From positions 1,569,653 through 1,633,652 of the forward strand of contig OX638335.1 of the NCBI GenBank assembly GCA_951812785.1: a stretch of DNA of 64,000 bases, written 5' to 3'. Of this stretch, positions 46,326-56,439 are shown in pieces (the stretch's first letter is position 1; every line of letters begins with the position of its first letter). This stretch comes from an uncultured Gammaproteobacteria bacterium (GTDB taxonomy: Bacteria > Pseudomonadota > Gammaproteobacteria > UBA4575). The notes under the pieces were generated by a model, which had not been told where the DNA came from, made no database searches, and saw only the letters and a program-made list of their open reading frames with translations. A program made the translations under genes and the position numbers.

Positions 46326-47027
46326 CATAAGCTGATGCAACACCGGTAATTAAATTTGTCGTTCCTGACCCTGTTGTGCCGCAACACACACCCAACTTCC
46401 CACTATTTCGCGCATACTCGTATCTAGTCTGAGTTAAGTGAGTAACACTTTCCTTAGAAGACTGTCTGGCAGTAGCTCTACTTTGTATCAAATGTTTTGT
46501 CTGCTCACTGATTATTTGCGTTGAAATACTTATTAATTTCTCTATGGATGAAGGAAATATCAATCTTCCAGGTTAAAAACCATTTTAACTATACTGTTGA
46601 ATTTAAAGATTTTTTCTCGATCTTTCCTTATAATCTATACTAAATTAATACGTTAAGTGACTGTTTTAAATATAATAGTAGCCTTTCACCTCTGGCTTTG
46701 TCTAACTTTATTGCCTCTGTATACGTTATTTAATTGAAGTCCACCAATTGATGACTAAAGTCAACAATGATTTAACATCAAGCAATAACACCTAATTATC
46801 TGATATTACTGATGATTTATTGATGTATATCGATAGCACTCCTATTGCAAATTTACCTGTGGAAGAACTTTTGTTTACTACGAATAAAAATAAATTTAGT
46901 AACAAATCTCACATTTTATTGAACGTAGGTAAAAAAATTATGACTAATAGGCATTTACTCTTGCGACAATAGGCTGAAGCATTCATGCATTTACTTTCTT
47001 CGGCTGTAAATCAACTTATAACAACTT
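46326..47027. other. Degenerate region before mltF
   Basis: About 700 nt without a gene I can support. An 80-aa minus-strand frame (46321-46563) ends in the IS scar and has no family I recognise; it may be the truncated neighbour of the deletion. The remainder is AT-rich with stops in all frames. Confidence 0.4.
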
Positions 47028-48469
47028 ATGAACATTTTTATACTAAAATGTAAAAACATGTTCTCAGGCACTTACCAAAACGCTTTTGTCCTCTGCCTAC
47101 TAATATTGAGTCTAGGCTTTATATTGCAGCTGGAAAGCAACAAGTTGCATATGACCGACCTTGAACAAATCCAACGCAGCGGCAAAATCAACATTATCAC
47201 CCGTAATACACCAACAACTTACTATATAGGTGCCGAAGGACCCACTGGATTTAAATATGAATTAGCAACTGCATTTGCACACCACCTGGGCGTTTGCCCA
47301 AATGTAATTGTGAGCAATGATTTTGCAAACATACTTCCATCAATTAGCCGATGTCGCGGCAGCTGGAATTACCGTAACTGAATCTAGAAAAAGGCTGGTT
47401 AACTTCTCTGATAGTTACCAAGACATTACCCAACTAATCGTCTATAAAGCTAGCAATAAAAAGCCACGTTCTATAGAAGATTTAAAAGGTGTCACCGTTC
47501 ATGTAATAAGTGGCAGCAGCCATGAAGAACAAATCAGTGAACTACACAAGCAGTACGATTTTTTAACTTGGCAATCACACCACAAAATTGACATTAGCAC
47601 CATGCTACAAAAGGTTGAAGACGGTGAATTTGAGTATGCAATCAGTGATTCCAATGATTATGAATTCAACAGAAGATTTCACCCAAAGCTGAGAATAAGG
47701 ATTTAAGATTAGCCAACAACAATCCCTTTCTTGGGTGTTTTCTAAATCCCGAGATGAATCTCTACTGTTAGCCGCCAATGAGTTCTTAGCACAGGCAAAA
47801 GCAAATGGTTTGATAGAACGGTTACATGAAAAACATTACAGCCATATCCCGGGACTTAATTACGCAGGCGCACACACATTTGAAAAGCATATAAATTCGC
47901 GCTTAGAAGATTTAATTCCTATTTTCAAACTCGCTGCTGAAGATCAGGATATTGATTGGAGATTTCTTGCTGCAGTGAGTTATCAAGAATCATTATGGAA
48001 TCCAAAAGCAGTGTCTCCAACAGGTGTGCGAGGCTTAATGATGTTAACTAAAAGAACCGCGCGTCAACTTGGCATTGAAAATCACACAGATCCAATTGAT
48101 AGCACCAAAGGCGGCGCTTCATAATTTTGTCAAACTCAAAAAGAAAATCCCTGAGCGTATTGCTGAACCGGATCGTACTTAGATGGCACTTGCAGCTTAC
48201 AATGTAGGGTTTGGTCATTTGGAAGATGCACGCGTGTTAACTCAATCTCGGGGCGGCACCCAGACCAATGGGCTGATGTGCGCGAATTACTACCCCTGTT
48301 AACCCAAAAAGAATGGTACACAAAAACCAAATTTGGTTATGCACGTGGGCATGAGCCAGTCTTATACGTGAGAAATATTCGCAACTACTACGATTTATTA
48401 GTATGGAAATATAACAACGATCAAAGTCTACAAGATTCAATTACACGCATACTGCCAAAGGTAATGTAG
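47028..48469 (+). pseudogene. mltF: Membrane-bound lytic transglycosylase MltF, multiple lesions
   Basis: MltF cleaves peptidoglycan and has an ABC-type solute-binding domain fused to a transglycosylase. Four pieces in different frames are recognisable. 47028-47340: signal/anchor, TDLEQIQRSGKINIITRNTP, FKYELATAFAHHLGV. 47340-47706: VAAAGITVTESRKRLVNFS and GVTVHVISGSSHEEQI. 47735-48110: transglycosylase with the catalytic Glu in AVSYQESLWNPKAVSPTGVR. 48175-48469: [18 protein letters not shown] then [20 protein letters not shown]. An amber codon at 48180-48182 replaces the Trp of RTWMALAAYN. It stands beside tadA, as in many gammaproteobacteria. Confidence 0.9.
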
Positions 48470-48470
48470 A

Positions 48471-48950
48471 TTATCTTTTGGCACTTAATCTCTTTTGTTT
48501 GAAAAAGTTTTGCAACAGCAAGCGACAATCTTCTTCTAACACCCCACCTTGCACTTTGATTTTGTGTAGCTGCTTCACATTACCAATCCAATTGAAGCAA
48601 CCTCCTGCAACATCTGTTTTTTCATCATAAGCACCAAACACAAGTCTCTCTATTCGTGCATGTAACATAGCGCCTGCACACATCATACATGGTTCCAATG
48701 TTACATAGAGTGTAACTCCAGGCAAACGATAATTATTTAAATGATTTGCGGCTTTACGAATAGCCAACACTTCGGCATGTGCGCATGGGTCAGTTAAACT
48801 TATAGGAGAATTATTTGCTGTAGAGATAAGTTGATTATCTTTAACCAAAATCGCACCTACAGGAACTTCATTATTCTTTTCCGCGACTAGTGCCGCATCT
48901 AATGCTTGTCGCATCCAGAAATCATCACTATAAATTTCACCTATTCCCAT
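48471..48950 (-). CDS. tadA: tRNA adenosine(34) deaminase TadA
   Basis: Converts A34 to inosine in tRNA-Arg(ACG). It is 159 aa. The zinc site is [13 protein letters not shown] (His and proton-shuttle Glu at about 58-60) and [12 protein letters not shown] (about 88-99), with VGAILVKDN before. It overlaps the 3' end of guaA by 10 nt, which suggests coupled translation. Essential, and intact in a region where its other neighbour, mltF, has decayed. Confidence 0.95.
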   Translation of the reverse strand: MGIGEIYSDDFWMRQALDAALVAEKNNEVPVGAILVKDNQLISTANNSPISLTDPCAHAEVLAIRKAANHLNNYRLPGVTLYVTLEPCMMCAGAMLHARIERLVFGAYDEKTDVAGGCFNWIGNVKQLHKIKVQGGVLEEDCRLLLQNFFKQKRLSAKR

Positions 48951-50530
48951 TCAATTGTCGCTGGCGGCTTCCCTGAGATGTCATAGGCAACACGTGATAT
49001 ACCATTGATTTCATTAATAATTCTACGCGAAACCAAATCCAGAAAATCATATGGCAAGTGAGCCCATCGCGCTGTCATAAAATCAATTGTTTCAACTGCA
49101 CGAAGTGCAACGACATATTGATATTTCCGCCCATCACCCATTACACCCACTGATTTTACAGGAAGGAAAACAGTAAATGCTTGTGATACTTGATTATACA
49201 AATCATGGCCGCGAAGCTCCTCAATAAAGATATGATCTGCACGACGCAGTATATCTGCATACTCTTTTTTTACTTCGCCGAGAATTCTTACGCCTAATCC
49301 AGGACCAGGGAAAGGATGACGATGAATCATTTCATAAGGCAACCCAAGCTCATCACCGAGACGCCTGACTTCATCTTTAAATAATTCACGCAATGGCTCG
49401 ACAAGTGACAATTCCATATCATCAGGCAAACCACCCACATTATGGTGCGACTTAATAAGATGTGCTTTACCTGTGGTTGCTGCTGCTGACTCAATAACAT
49501 CTGGATAAATTGTACCTTGCGCTAACCAACGTGCATCTTTGATTTTTCGTGCTTCTTTTTCAAAAATTTCGATAAATAAGTTACCAATCTTTTTTCGTTT
49601 CAGCTCAGGATCATCTATACCATTTAAAGTAGAAAGAAAATGATCTTCGGCTTTCACACGAATGACTTTCACACCCATATGTTTAGCAAAGGTTTCCATT
49701 ACTTGATCACCTTCATGCAAACGCAACAATCCATTATCAACAAATATACAGGTGAGCTGTTCACCTATCGCTTCATGTAATAACGCAGCAACAACAGAGG
49801 AATCCACACCACCAGACAAGCCCAGGATGACGTGTTCTGTTCCAACTTGTGATCTAACTCTATCGATAATATCTCCAGCGATATTACCCGCAGTCCAACT
49901 CGCATCACAGCCACAAATATCAAGTAGAAAAGAACGAAGTATTTCTTCACCTTTTTTAGTGTGTGTTACTTCAGGGTGAAACTGTAATCCGTAAATATTT
50001 TTACCTTCATTTGCTATCGCCGCATATTTTGCATTACCCGTACTTGCCAAAGTGACGAATCCTTCTGGCAATAATGTCACTTTATCGCCGTGCGACATCC
50101 AAACATCTAGCAATTGTTGGTTATCTTCATTCTTATCGTCTTGCAGATCTGAAAATAATTTGCTTGCTCGCTTGACTGTTACTTGCGCAAAACCAAACTC
50201 GCGCTGCGATGACTCGCTTACTTCACCGCCCAATTTTTTCGCTAGCGCCTGCATGCCGTAACAGATTCCCAGCACGGGAACGTCTGCAGTTAACACATAG
50301 TCAGGCACATGTGGTGTGTCTTGCTTAGTCGTAGATTCAGGCCCACCTGAGAGAATGATTCCTTGCGCAGTTTTTGCAAAATTTTCAGCGTCAGGAAAAT
50401 CCCAAGAAAAAATTTCGCAATAGACGCCAATCTCGCGCACACGACGAGCAATTAACTGCGTGTACTGAGAACCGTAATCGAGAATTAAGATTCGTTGCGA
50501 ATGTATATCCGCATTATTTGATGAACTCAT
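48941..50530 (-). CDS. guaA: GMP synthase (glutamine-hydrolysing)
   Basis: Amidates XMP to GMP. It is 529 aa. The glutaminase domain has [18 protein letters not shown] (about 14-31), the catalytic Cys in [12 protein letters not shown] (about 90-101) and [10 protein letters not shown]. The PP-loop is [19 protein letters not shown] (about 235-253), and the dimerisation domain includes [17 protein letters not shown]. It follows guaB after a 73-nt gap that holds an inverted repeat. Ends TIEWE, as in most GuaA. Confidence 0.97.
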   Translation of the reverse strand: MSSSNNADIHSQRILILDYGSQYTQLIARRVREIGVYCEIFSWDFPDAENFAKTAQGIILSGGPESTTKQDTPHVPDYVLTADVPVLGICYGMQALAKKLGGEVSESSQREFGFAQVTVKRASKLFSDLQDDKNEDNQQLLDVWMSHGDKVTLLPEGFVTLASTGNAKYAAIANEGKNIYGLQFHPEVTHTKKGEEILRSFLLDICGCDASWTAGNIAGDIIDRVRSQVGTEHVILGLSGGVDSSVVAALLHEAIGEQLTCIFVDNGLLRLHEGDQVMETFAKHMGVKVIRVKAEDHFLSTLNGIDDPELKRKKIGNLFIEIFEKEARKIKDARWLAQGTIYPDVIESAAATTGKAHLIKSHHNVGGLPDDMELSLVEPLRELFKDEVRRLGDELGLPYEMIHRHPFPGPGLGVRILGEVKKEYADILRRADHIFIEELRGHDLYNQVSQAFTVFLPVKSVGVMGDGRKYQYVVALRAVETIDFMTARWAHLPYDFLDLVSRRIINEINGISRVAYDISGKPPATIEWE

Positions 50531-50540
50531 TTAAGTAGTG

Positions 50541-50602
50541 AAAAGGGGTCAGAGCCCTTTTTAATTTATATACAGGCGCAAAAAGGACTCTGACCCCTTT
50601 TT
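50541..50602. repeat. Inverted repeat AAAAGGGGTCAGAG between guaB and guaA
   Basis: Arms AAAAGGGGTCAGAGCCCTTT (50541-50560) and AAAAAGGACTCTGACCCCTT (50579-50598) pair over about 22 nt with one mismatch around an AT-rich spacer. The core AAAAGGGGTCAGAGTC resembles a REP/RAYT-type repeat known to me from proteobacteria, though I cannot confirm the family. It lies inside the guaBA unit, so it may attenuate guaA expression or be a mobile insertion. The hairpin ends in a T-run on either strand. Confidence 0.7.
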
Positions 50603-50603
50603 A

Positions 50604-52064
50604 CTATTCCACGTGGTAGTTTGGAGCTTCCTTTGTGATAACAACATCGTGCACATGACTTTCACGCATCCCTGCAGAAGAAATTTTCACAAACTCTGTT
50701 TTAGAGTGCATTTCTTCAATGCTATTACAACCGACATAACCCATGCTTGAACGTACGCCGCCAAGTAGTTGCTGTAAAATTGATGTAATTGATCCTTTAT
50801 AAGGTACGCGTCCTTCAATACCTTCAGGGACTAGTTTGTTTTTTTCTGCTACACCTTCTTGGAAATAACGATCGCTAGATCCTTGCTGCATTGCACCGAT
50901 AGACCCCATACCACGGTAGGTTTTATAAGAACGACCTTTGTATAATTCTACATCGCCTGGCGATTCTTCAGTACCTGCGAATAAGCTGCCCACCATAATT
51001 GTGTTCGCACCTGCAGCGATTGCTTTTGCAATATCACCGGAATAACGAATACCGCCATCTGCAATAACAGGAATATTTTTCTTTCTCGCAACACTGACAA
51101 CATTATCAATTGCACTTATTTGTGGCACACCAACACCTGCAACAATTCTAGTAGTACAAATTGAACCTGGGCCTATGCCAACCTTTAATGCATCCGCACC
51201 ACTTTCAATAAGCGCAAGTGCAGCACTTGCCGTAGCAATGTTGCCTCCGATGACTTGCACATGAGGATATTTTTTCTTAACTCGCTTAACAGTATCTAAC
51301 ACTGCTTGAGAATGGCCGTGTGCGGTATCAACTACAATGACATCAACGTTTGCTTGTATTAACGCATCAACACGTTCATCAGTGTCGACACCCACACCTA
51401 CTGCAACACCGGCACGCAGCTGGCCTTGTTCATTTTTACAAGCATTAGGGTTCTCTGATGATTTTTGAATATCTTTTACAGTAATCATTCCACGCAGCTG
51501 GAAGTCTTTATTAACCACTAGCACTTTTTCAATACGATGTTTATGCAATAATTCCTGAACTTTATCTAAGCTCGCGCCTTCTTCCACCGTCACTAATCTT
51601 TCTTTTGGTGTCATGATAGTTGATACAGGAGCATCTAAGTGAGTTTCAAAGCGAAGGTCTCGGCTGGTAACAATACCAAGTAATTGTTCCTTATCAACGA
51701 CGGGGACACCTGAAATATTATTAGCACGAGTTATTTCTAACACTTCAGAAATACTGATATTTGGACCAACTGTTATAGGATCCTTAATCACACCGCTTTC
51801 ATATTTTTTAACGCGAGTCACTTCGTTTGCCTGCATTTGTGCAGACATGTTTTTGTGGATAATACCTAAGCCACCTTCTTGCGCCATGGCGATCGCCAAA
51901 TGACCATCAGTGACCGTGTCCATTGCCGCAGACAACAAGGGTATGTTTAAGCGAATTTCTTGGGTAAGTTGAGTGCTAAGATCTACATCACGCGGAAGCA
52001 CGCAAGAATGTGCCGGTACTAACAGTACGTCGTCAAATGTAAGAGCTTCCTGAGTTATGCGCAT
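50604..52064 (-). CDS. guaB: IMP dehydrogenase
   Basis: Oxidises IMP to XMP, first committed step to GMP. The ATG at 52064 gives 486 aa and the standard opening [19 protein letters not shown]; the frame to 52133 adds 23 unrelated residues. Tandem CBS domains lie at about 93-210, the catalytic loop is [19 protein letters not shown] (Cys at about 304), with [12 protein letters not shown] and the flap [15 protein letters not shown]. First gene of guaB-guaA-tadA. xseA is divergent, 89 nt away. Confidence 0.97.
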   Translation of the reverse strand: MRITQEALTFDDVLLVPAHSCVLPRDVDLSTQLTQEIRLNIPLLSAAMDTVTDGHLAIAMAQEGGLGIIHKNMSAQMQANEVTRVKKYESGVIKDPITVGPNISISEVLEITRANNISGVPVVDKEQLLGIVTSRDLRFETHLDAPVSTIMTPKERLVTVEEGASLDKVQELLHKHRIEKVLVVNKDFQLRGMITVKDIQKSSENPNACKNEQGQLRAGVAVGVGVDTDERVDALIQANVDVIVVDTAHGHSQAVLDTVKRVKKKYPHVQVIGGNIATASAALALIESGADALKVGIGPGSICTTRIVAGVGVPQISAIDNVVSVARKKNIPVIADGGIRYSGDIAKAIAAGANTIMVGSLFAGTEESPGDVELYKGRSYKTYRGMGSIGAMQQGSSDRYFQEGVAEKNKLVPEGIEGRVPYKGSITSILQQLLGGVRSSMGYVGCNSIEEMHSKTEFVKISSAGMRESHVHDVVITKEAPNYHVE

Positions 52065-52153
52065 TTCGATGTCCGGTGTTCGAGATGGCGGCCAATTATA
52101 AAGACTGAGACCAACAGGGTAAACTGCTAGCAAGTAATATATGAATTTCCACT

Positions 52154-53569
52154 ATGAGTGAACAAATACCAACCGATTTGACAGATCCTCGTGAAATATA
52201 TTCTGTTTCCGAGATTAACCAGCAGTTAAAGTATGTCATAGCATCAAATTTTTCTCTTTTGTGGATAGAAGGTGAGATTTCAAATTTAGCGCGCCCAGCT
52301 TCTGGTCACCTGTATTTCTCAATCAAAGACAAAAATGCCCAGTTGCGTTGCGTCATGTTTCGAAATAGTAATCAGCGTGTTGCATTTGAAATCAGTAATG
52401 GACTACAAGTTGTTATACGAGCAAAAGCCAGCTTGTATGAAGCTAGAGGCGATTTACAGTTAATTGTAGACGGCATGGAGGAAGCTGGGTTTGGCGCCTT
52501 ACAGAGACAGTTCGAAGTTTTAAAAAGCAAGTTATACGAACAAGGTCTGTTTGACGAAGGCTCAAAGAATGAAATTCCAACCTTCCCTTCTGAGATTGCG
52601 ATTATCACCTCGCCTTCTAGCGCTGCCATCAAAGATTACTTACAGGTCGCTCAACGGCGTTACCCTTGTTGCAAAATGGCTATTTACTCCGTCCCTGTCC
52701 AGGGTGATCAAGCAGCTGGCAAAATAAGCAGTGCTATACGTGCTGCCAATACCCATGCCAAAGCAGATGTGATTGTATTAATCAGAGGTGGAGGTTCGAT
52801 TGAAGATCTCTGGTCATTTAACGATGAAGCACTCGCTCACGTTATTGCAGCCTCTGAAATACCCATCGTTTCAGGTATAGGTCATGAGATTGATTACACA
52901 ATAGCCGACTTTGTTGCTGACTTACGTGCTCCCACTCCCTCAATTGCAGCAGAATTAACCTGCCCAGAAACGAGTGCATTGCACGCAATGTTAATCAATT
53001 CGCAGCGAATACTGAAAAGATTATCAATTGAGCTAATCAACAACCTCGCTCAAAGCACCGACTGGCTCTCACAACGGCTACAGCGCACTCATCCCTCCAC
53101 TACTATCATTAATTCCCAAAAGCAGGCGTTACAAAGGCTGCTAGACCGACTACAGCGCAGTCGGCAAATTCACACCAAAGATAACCGCTATAAATTACAA
53201 CACTTACTTCATCGCTTGCGCAGCCAGTCGCCACAAATGTTACTGGAAGCACAGCGAACTCGGGTAAACACACTCAATTCACGTTTACGAGAAACAACAC
53301 ACCATCAATTTGATCAAATGTCCCACAAATTCCAATTATGTACAGCCACTATGAACGCGGTTAGCCCCCTTAACACCTTGCAACGTGGTTATTCCATCAC
53401 TACCAAGAATCAAAAGACCTCAGAGGTAATCAACCACCATTCTCAAGTCTGCAAAGGTGATCAATTAACCACCTACTTGGCTACGGGTGAAGTTGTTAGT
53501 CGTGTGGAATCAACAAGTTCTAAAAACATAATCGAAGATATTTCAACATCCAACAAAAATACAATTTAA
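52154..53569 (+). CDS. xseA: Exodeoxyribonuclease VII large subunit
   Basis: Degrades single-stranded DNA with XseB. It is 471 aa. OB-fold N-terminus (VSEINQQLKYVIASNFSLLW, GEISNLARPASGHLYFSIKD, CVMFRN), the catalytic core with ITSPSSAAIKDYLQVAQRRY (about 152-171), IRGGGSIEDLWSFNDE (about 210-225), SGIGHEIDYTIADFVADLRA, then a long coiled-coil tail and the C-terminal NTLQRGYSI. Divergent from guaB, an arrangement common in gammaproteobacteria. No xseB here. Confidence 0.95.
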   Translation: MSEQIPTDLTDPREIYSVSEINQQLKYVIASNFSLLWIEGEISNLARPASGHLYFSIKDKNAQLRCVMFRNSNQRVAFEISNGLQVVIRAKASLYEARGDLQLIVDGMEEAGFGALQRQFEVLKSKLYEQGLFDEGSKNEIPTFPSEIAIITSPSSAAIKDYLQVAQRRYPCCKMAIYSVPVQGDQAAGKISSAIRAANTHAKADVIVLIRGGGSIEDLWSFNDEALAHVIAASEIPIVSGIGHEIDYTIADFVADLRAPTPSIAAELTCPETSALHAMLINSQRILKRLSIELINNLAQSTDWLSQRLQRTHPSTTIINSQKQALQRLLDRLQRSRQIHTKDNRYKLQHLLHRLRSQSPQMLLEAQRTRVNTLNSRLRETTHHQFDQMSHKFQLCTATMNAVSPLNTLQRGYSITTKNQKTSEVINHHSQVCKGDQLTTYLATGEVVSRVESTSSKNIIEDISTSNKNTI

Positions 53570-53635
53570 CTAATTTCTTGCAACTGTAGATTTATTCTGA
53601 TAGTAAAGCGGACTTCTTTTACTAGGACTAACACC

Positions 53636-54448
53636 ATGGCAGTTAAAAAAATGGTTCCGAAAAAAAAACCCTCTACAAAAAAGCAGAGGGTAGCCGCAAA
53701 GAAAAAGGTTGTACCAGCCAAGAGAAAAGCGGCGGCGTCTACTAAGAAAAAAGCAGCACCTGCTGCTACAAAAAAGAAGACAGTAGCTGCAAAGAAAAAG
53801 GTTGTGCCAGCCAAGAGAAAAGCGGCGGCGTCTACTAAGAAAAAAGCAGCACCCGCTGCTACAAAAAAGAAGGCAGTAGCTGCAAAGAAAAAGGTTGTGC
53901 CAGCCAAGAGAAAAGCGGCGGCGCCTACTAAGAAAAAAGCAGCGGCAGCTCTGAAAAAGACCACCATTGTTGCAAAACCAGCTTCGAAACCAAAGACTCG
54001 CTTAATCCCTGATGAACCAATTGTTGGCATGACATTGCCTGTTGAAGGCATAGACCCATACATGCCAACTAATGGCGAGCTATATATGAGCGATGCTCAA
54101 CTAGTCCATTTCAGACATATTCTGATCGAATGGAAAAAGCTGCTAATGCAAGAAGTTGACCGAACTGTCGATCACATGAAATCTGATGCAGCCAATCATG
54201 CAGACCCTGCTGACCGGGCTACTCAGGAAGAAGAATTCAGTCTAGTGCTGCGCACTAGAGACCGGGAGCGTAAGTTAATCAAGAAGATAGATGAATCACT
54301 TGTAACATTAGATGCTGGTGACTATGGCTACTGCGAATCATGCGGAATAGAAATTGGAATTAGACGACTTGAAGCAAGGCCAACAGCCACTCAATGTATT
54401 GACTGCAAAACATTGCAAGAGATTAAAGAGAAGCAGATATACTCATAA
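53636..54448 (+). CDS. dksA: DksA with a long histone-H1-like Lys/Ala N-terminal extension
   Basis: RNA polymerase secondary-channel factor of the stringent response. It is 270 aa, about 120 more than usual. Residues 1-120 are a Lys/Ala/Pro-rich extension of nearly identical repeats (AAKKKVVPAKRKAAASTKKK). Residues about 125-270 are DksA: coiled-coil with the tip DPADRATQEEEFSL, and the zinc finger YGYCESCGIEIGI ... TATQCIDCKTLQEIKEKQ. The extension should bind DNA or RNA non-specifically, as AlgP-like and H1-like tails do. gluQ (broken) follows, as in most gammaproteobacteria. AGGACT precedes the ATG. Confidence 0.93.
   Translation: MAVKKMVPKKKPSTKKQRVAAKKKVVPAKRKAAASTKKKAAPAATKKKTVAAKKKVVPAKRKAAASTKKKAAPAATKKKAVAAKKKVVPAKRKAAAPTKKKAAAALKKTTIVAKPASKPKTRLIPDEPIVGMTLPVEGIDPYMPTNGELYMSDAQLVHFRHILIEWKKLLMQEVDRTVDHMKSDAANHADPADRATQEEEFSLVLRTRDRERKLIKKIDESLVTLDAGDYGYCESCGIEIGIRRLEARPTATQCIDCKTLQEIKEKQIYS
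53693..53950 (+). repeat. Tandem 93-nt repeats inside dksA
   Basis: Units start at 53693, 53786 and 53879; the third is partial. Each encodes 31 residues (AAKKKVVPAKRKAAASTKKK then AAPAATKKKTV). Units 1 and 2 differ at only a few bases (a T/C and A/G here and there). Near-identity at DNA level means recent duplication, so copy number may vary between strains. Confidence 0.85.
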
Positions 54449-54941
54449 GTCCAGGTACTCATTCGCACTAGAACTCCACAATACGGCCGTTATCGCGGCC
54501 GCTTTGCCCCCTCACCGACGGGACCTCTTCATTACGGTTCCTTAGTCACAGCCGTTGCTAGCTACTTACAGGCACACAGCAACAATGGTCTGTGGTTTAT
54601 TCGTATAGAAGATATTGATCCCGAGCGAGAATCAAAAGGAGCTATACAATCAATTTTACAAACCCTACAAGATTACGGCTTTGAATGGGATAACAAACCG
54701 ATCTTGCAAAGCAAGCAAACCAATCTTCACAAACATATTGCTTTACAATTATTAAGCAACAATCAAGCTTATGCTTGCAGTTGTAGCCGCAAAGACTTAA
54801 TCGGCAATTCAAAACAACACAGTGGTGACTATGTTATTTACCGTGCTAACCAATTACCCGGTTACATATTAGCAGCAAGTGTTGATGACTTATTTGAACA
54901 ATACACAGAGGTGGTAAGAGGTGCTGACTTATTAGCAATTA

Positions 54942-56098
54942 AATGTAGTAGCTCAGACCTGATCGTACCGTTACCGGTTATTGATAGGAGTCTGTCAGTT
55001 TAGATGTGAGCTAAATTCTTTTCAGCCCAAATCAATTTACCATCCATTAACCTGTCCATGGGTGTGCTACCACCGCCCATGTTGCCTTGATGAGTGCGTT
55101 CATTGTGATCAGTTTCTATCCAGTTGTCTTGATCTTTTGGTCAATCCTCCATGGTTGAGTACCGTTTTTGCCTGAAGGTAATTTGATAAAACTCATTCAG
55201 AATGGTTTTATCAAAGCGCTCACAGGTGCCATGGGTTTGCGGTGATCAATGTCGTTAATGGCCAGGTATCACCGATCGTCATGATGCTCCACGCGCCCAC
55301 AAGATTCTGTGCCTCTGTCGGTTAAACTACGTAGCATCGGCAAGGCATGCTTTTCAAAAAACGGTAGCACCTCATCAAAGAGTAGGTCTGCGGCGGTAAT
55401 CGGCGTCTTAGTCGTGTAGAGTGCCGCAAAGGCGATCTTGCTGTAGGTGTCTACGAACGTTTGCGGGTATAGCCGACCAACACCTTTGAGGTGGCCTAAG
55501 TCACCAGGATGTGCCGTGTCAATCTCACCACAGGCCTCGTCATCCTGTTTCTCAAGGGCGGCGATCTGTGCATCGCTTAAGATAATGCCCTCCTTGGCAA
55601 TTTCTTCTTCGAGTGCTTTGAGTCATTTCTTGAAGTGCTCTAGAGTATGGCGCAGCCAAACGCAACGCACACCGCTACCAGCGATCAACACACCAGTTCA
55701 TTGCTGCTTCGATGTCGCCCAACCGCGGGCTGTTCAATCGCTGACGTAACCCCTGCATGTGCTGTGGGTTCATCCACACGGTTTTTAACATCGGCTGTTC
55801 TACGACTCTTGTCAATCCGTGAGTCAATGCCACCTTCTTCAACCCGCTGTTGATAACGATAGAATGTGTCTCGCGACACCCCCATGACTTGACAGGCGCT
55901 AGATACGTTGCCCAGTTCTTCTGCTAAGTTGAGCAAGCCCGCCTTGTGTTTAAGGATTGGATTGTTAGTATCAAGCATGAGAGTTACCTGCCTTTTTGGT
56001 TTGATTTAAAGATTTCAACACCTTTATCAAAACGGGTAACTCTCGCTTTTGCAACCCTTGCGGATTGCTAATTGTCAGATCGGGTCTGAACTATTACA
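54942..56098 (-). mobile_element. IS481-family insertion sequence, degenerate
   Basis: About 1157 nt. Terminal inverted repeats: TGTAGTAGCTCAGACCTGAT on the left (54944) and, reading inward from the right end, TGTAATAGTTCAGACCCGAT, 17 of 20 matching. It is flanked by AATTA on both sides (54937-54941 and 56099-56103), a likely 5-nt target duplication. The transposase inside is broken. Another copy of the left end is at 46302-46325. Confidence 0.82.
55010..55978 (-). pseudogene. IS481-family transposase, frameshifted
   Basis: The N-terminal 97 codons from 55978 read NPILKHKAGLLNLAEELGNV, SSACQVMGVSRDTFYRYQQR, then VDEPTAHAGVTSAIEQPAVG, the helix-turn-helix start of IS481 transposases. After the stop at 55685 the catalytic core continues in another frame: GEIDTAHPGDLGHLKGVGRL, QTFVDTYSKIAFAALY (first Asp), LRSLTDRGTESCG (second Asp), then a stop. 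The third acidic residue region is not recognisable. Inactive. Confidence 0.85.
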
Positions 56099-56396
56099 AA
56101 TTACCCCAAGGCAGATACATTTAAGCACTCTCATTCAAAACAGGTTTCCCACTTTTTTACATACACCCATTATTACCCATGAAAATGGCGATAAATTAAG
56201 TAAGCAAACGTTCGCCCCGGCTTTAAAAAAACACCATGCGCGCATGTGGTTATTTCATGCATTTGATTTAGGGCAGGAACCACCTAAAAATCTTCAGTGG
56301 AGGCCAATTTCGGCGATTTAGGAGTGGGCAGTAAATAATTGGCAACAAGATAAAATTCCAATACTTAAAGCCATTCCGCTTAAATATTAAAACAAA

Positions 56397-56422
56397 AAAA
56401 CCGGCATGGAAACCGGTTTTTT
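56397..56422. terminator. Bidirectional intrinsic terminator
   Basis: AAAACCGG and CCGGTTTT form a stem around CATGGAAA with A- and T-runs on both sides. It lies between the end of the gluQ relic (plus) and the end of the hydroxylase cluster (minus), terminating both. Confidence 0.85.
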
Positions 56423-56439
56423 TATGTAATAGCTAAGTT

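Larger units (their letters stand above)
54449..56390 (+). pseudogene. gluQ: Glutamyl-Q tRNA(Asp) synthetase, interrupted by an IS and lacking a start codon
   Basis: GluQ glutamylates queuosine in tRNA-Asp. The reading frame opens directly after the dksA stop (GRYRGRFAPSPTGPLHYGSL, SYLQAHSNNGLWFIRIEDID, YACSCSRKDL, YTEVVRGADLLA). No ATG, GTG or TTG lies in frame before this homology. At 54941 an IS cuts the frame. Homology resumes at 56099 (ITPRQIHLSTLIQNRFPTFL, NGDKLSKQTFAPAL) and ends at 56390 after further lesions (a stop after RPISAI). Removing the IS with one 5-nt flank joins LLA to ITPRQIH exactly. Confidence 0.88.

Noticed and set aside
46321-46563. 80-aa minus-strand frame next to the IS scar
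   Set aside because: No recognisable family, its stop is supplied by the IS end, and no ribosome-binding site is evident.
53566-54063. Minus-strand 165-aa frame rich in Phe/Ala opposite dksA
   Set aside because: It is the mirror of the Lys/Ala repeat in dksA; the repetitive Phe-Ala-Val composition comes from the complementary codons and there is no independent support.
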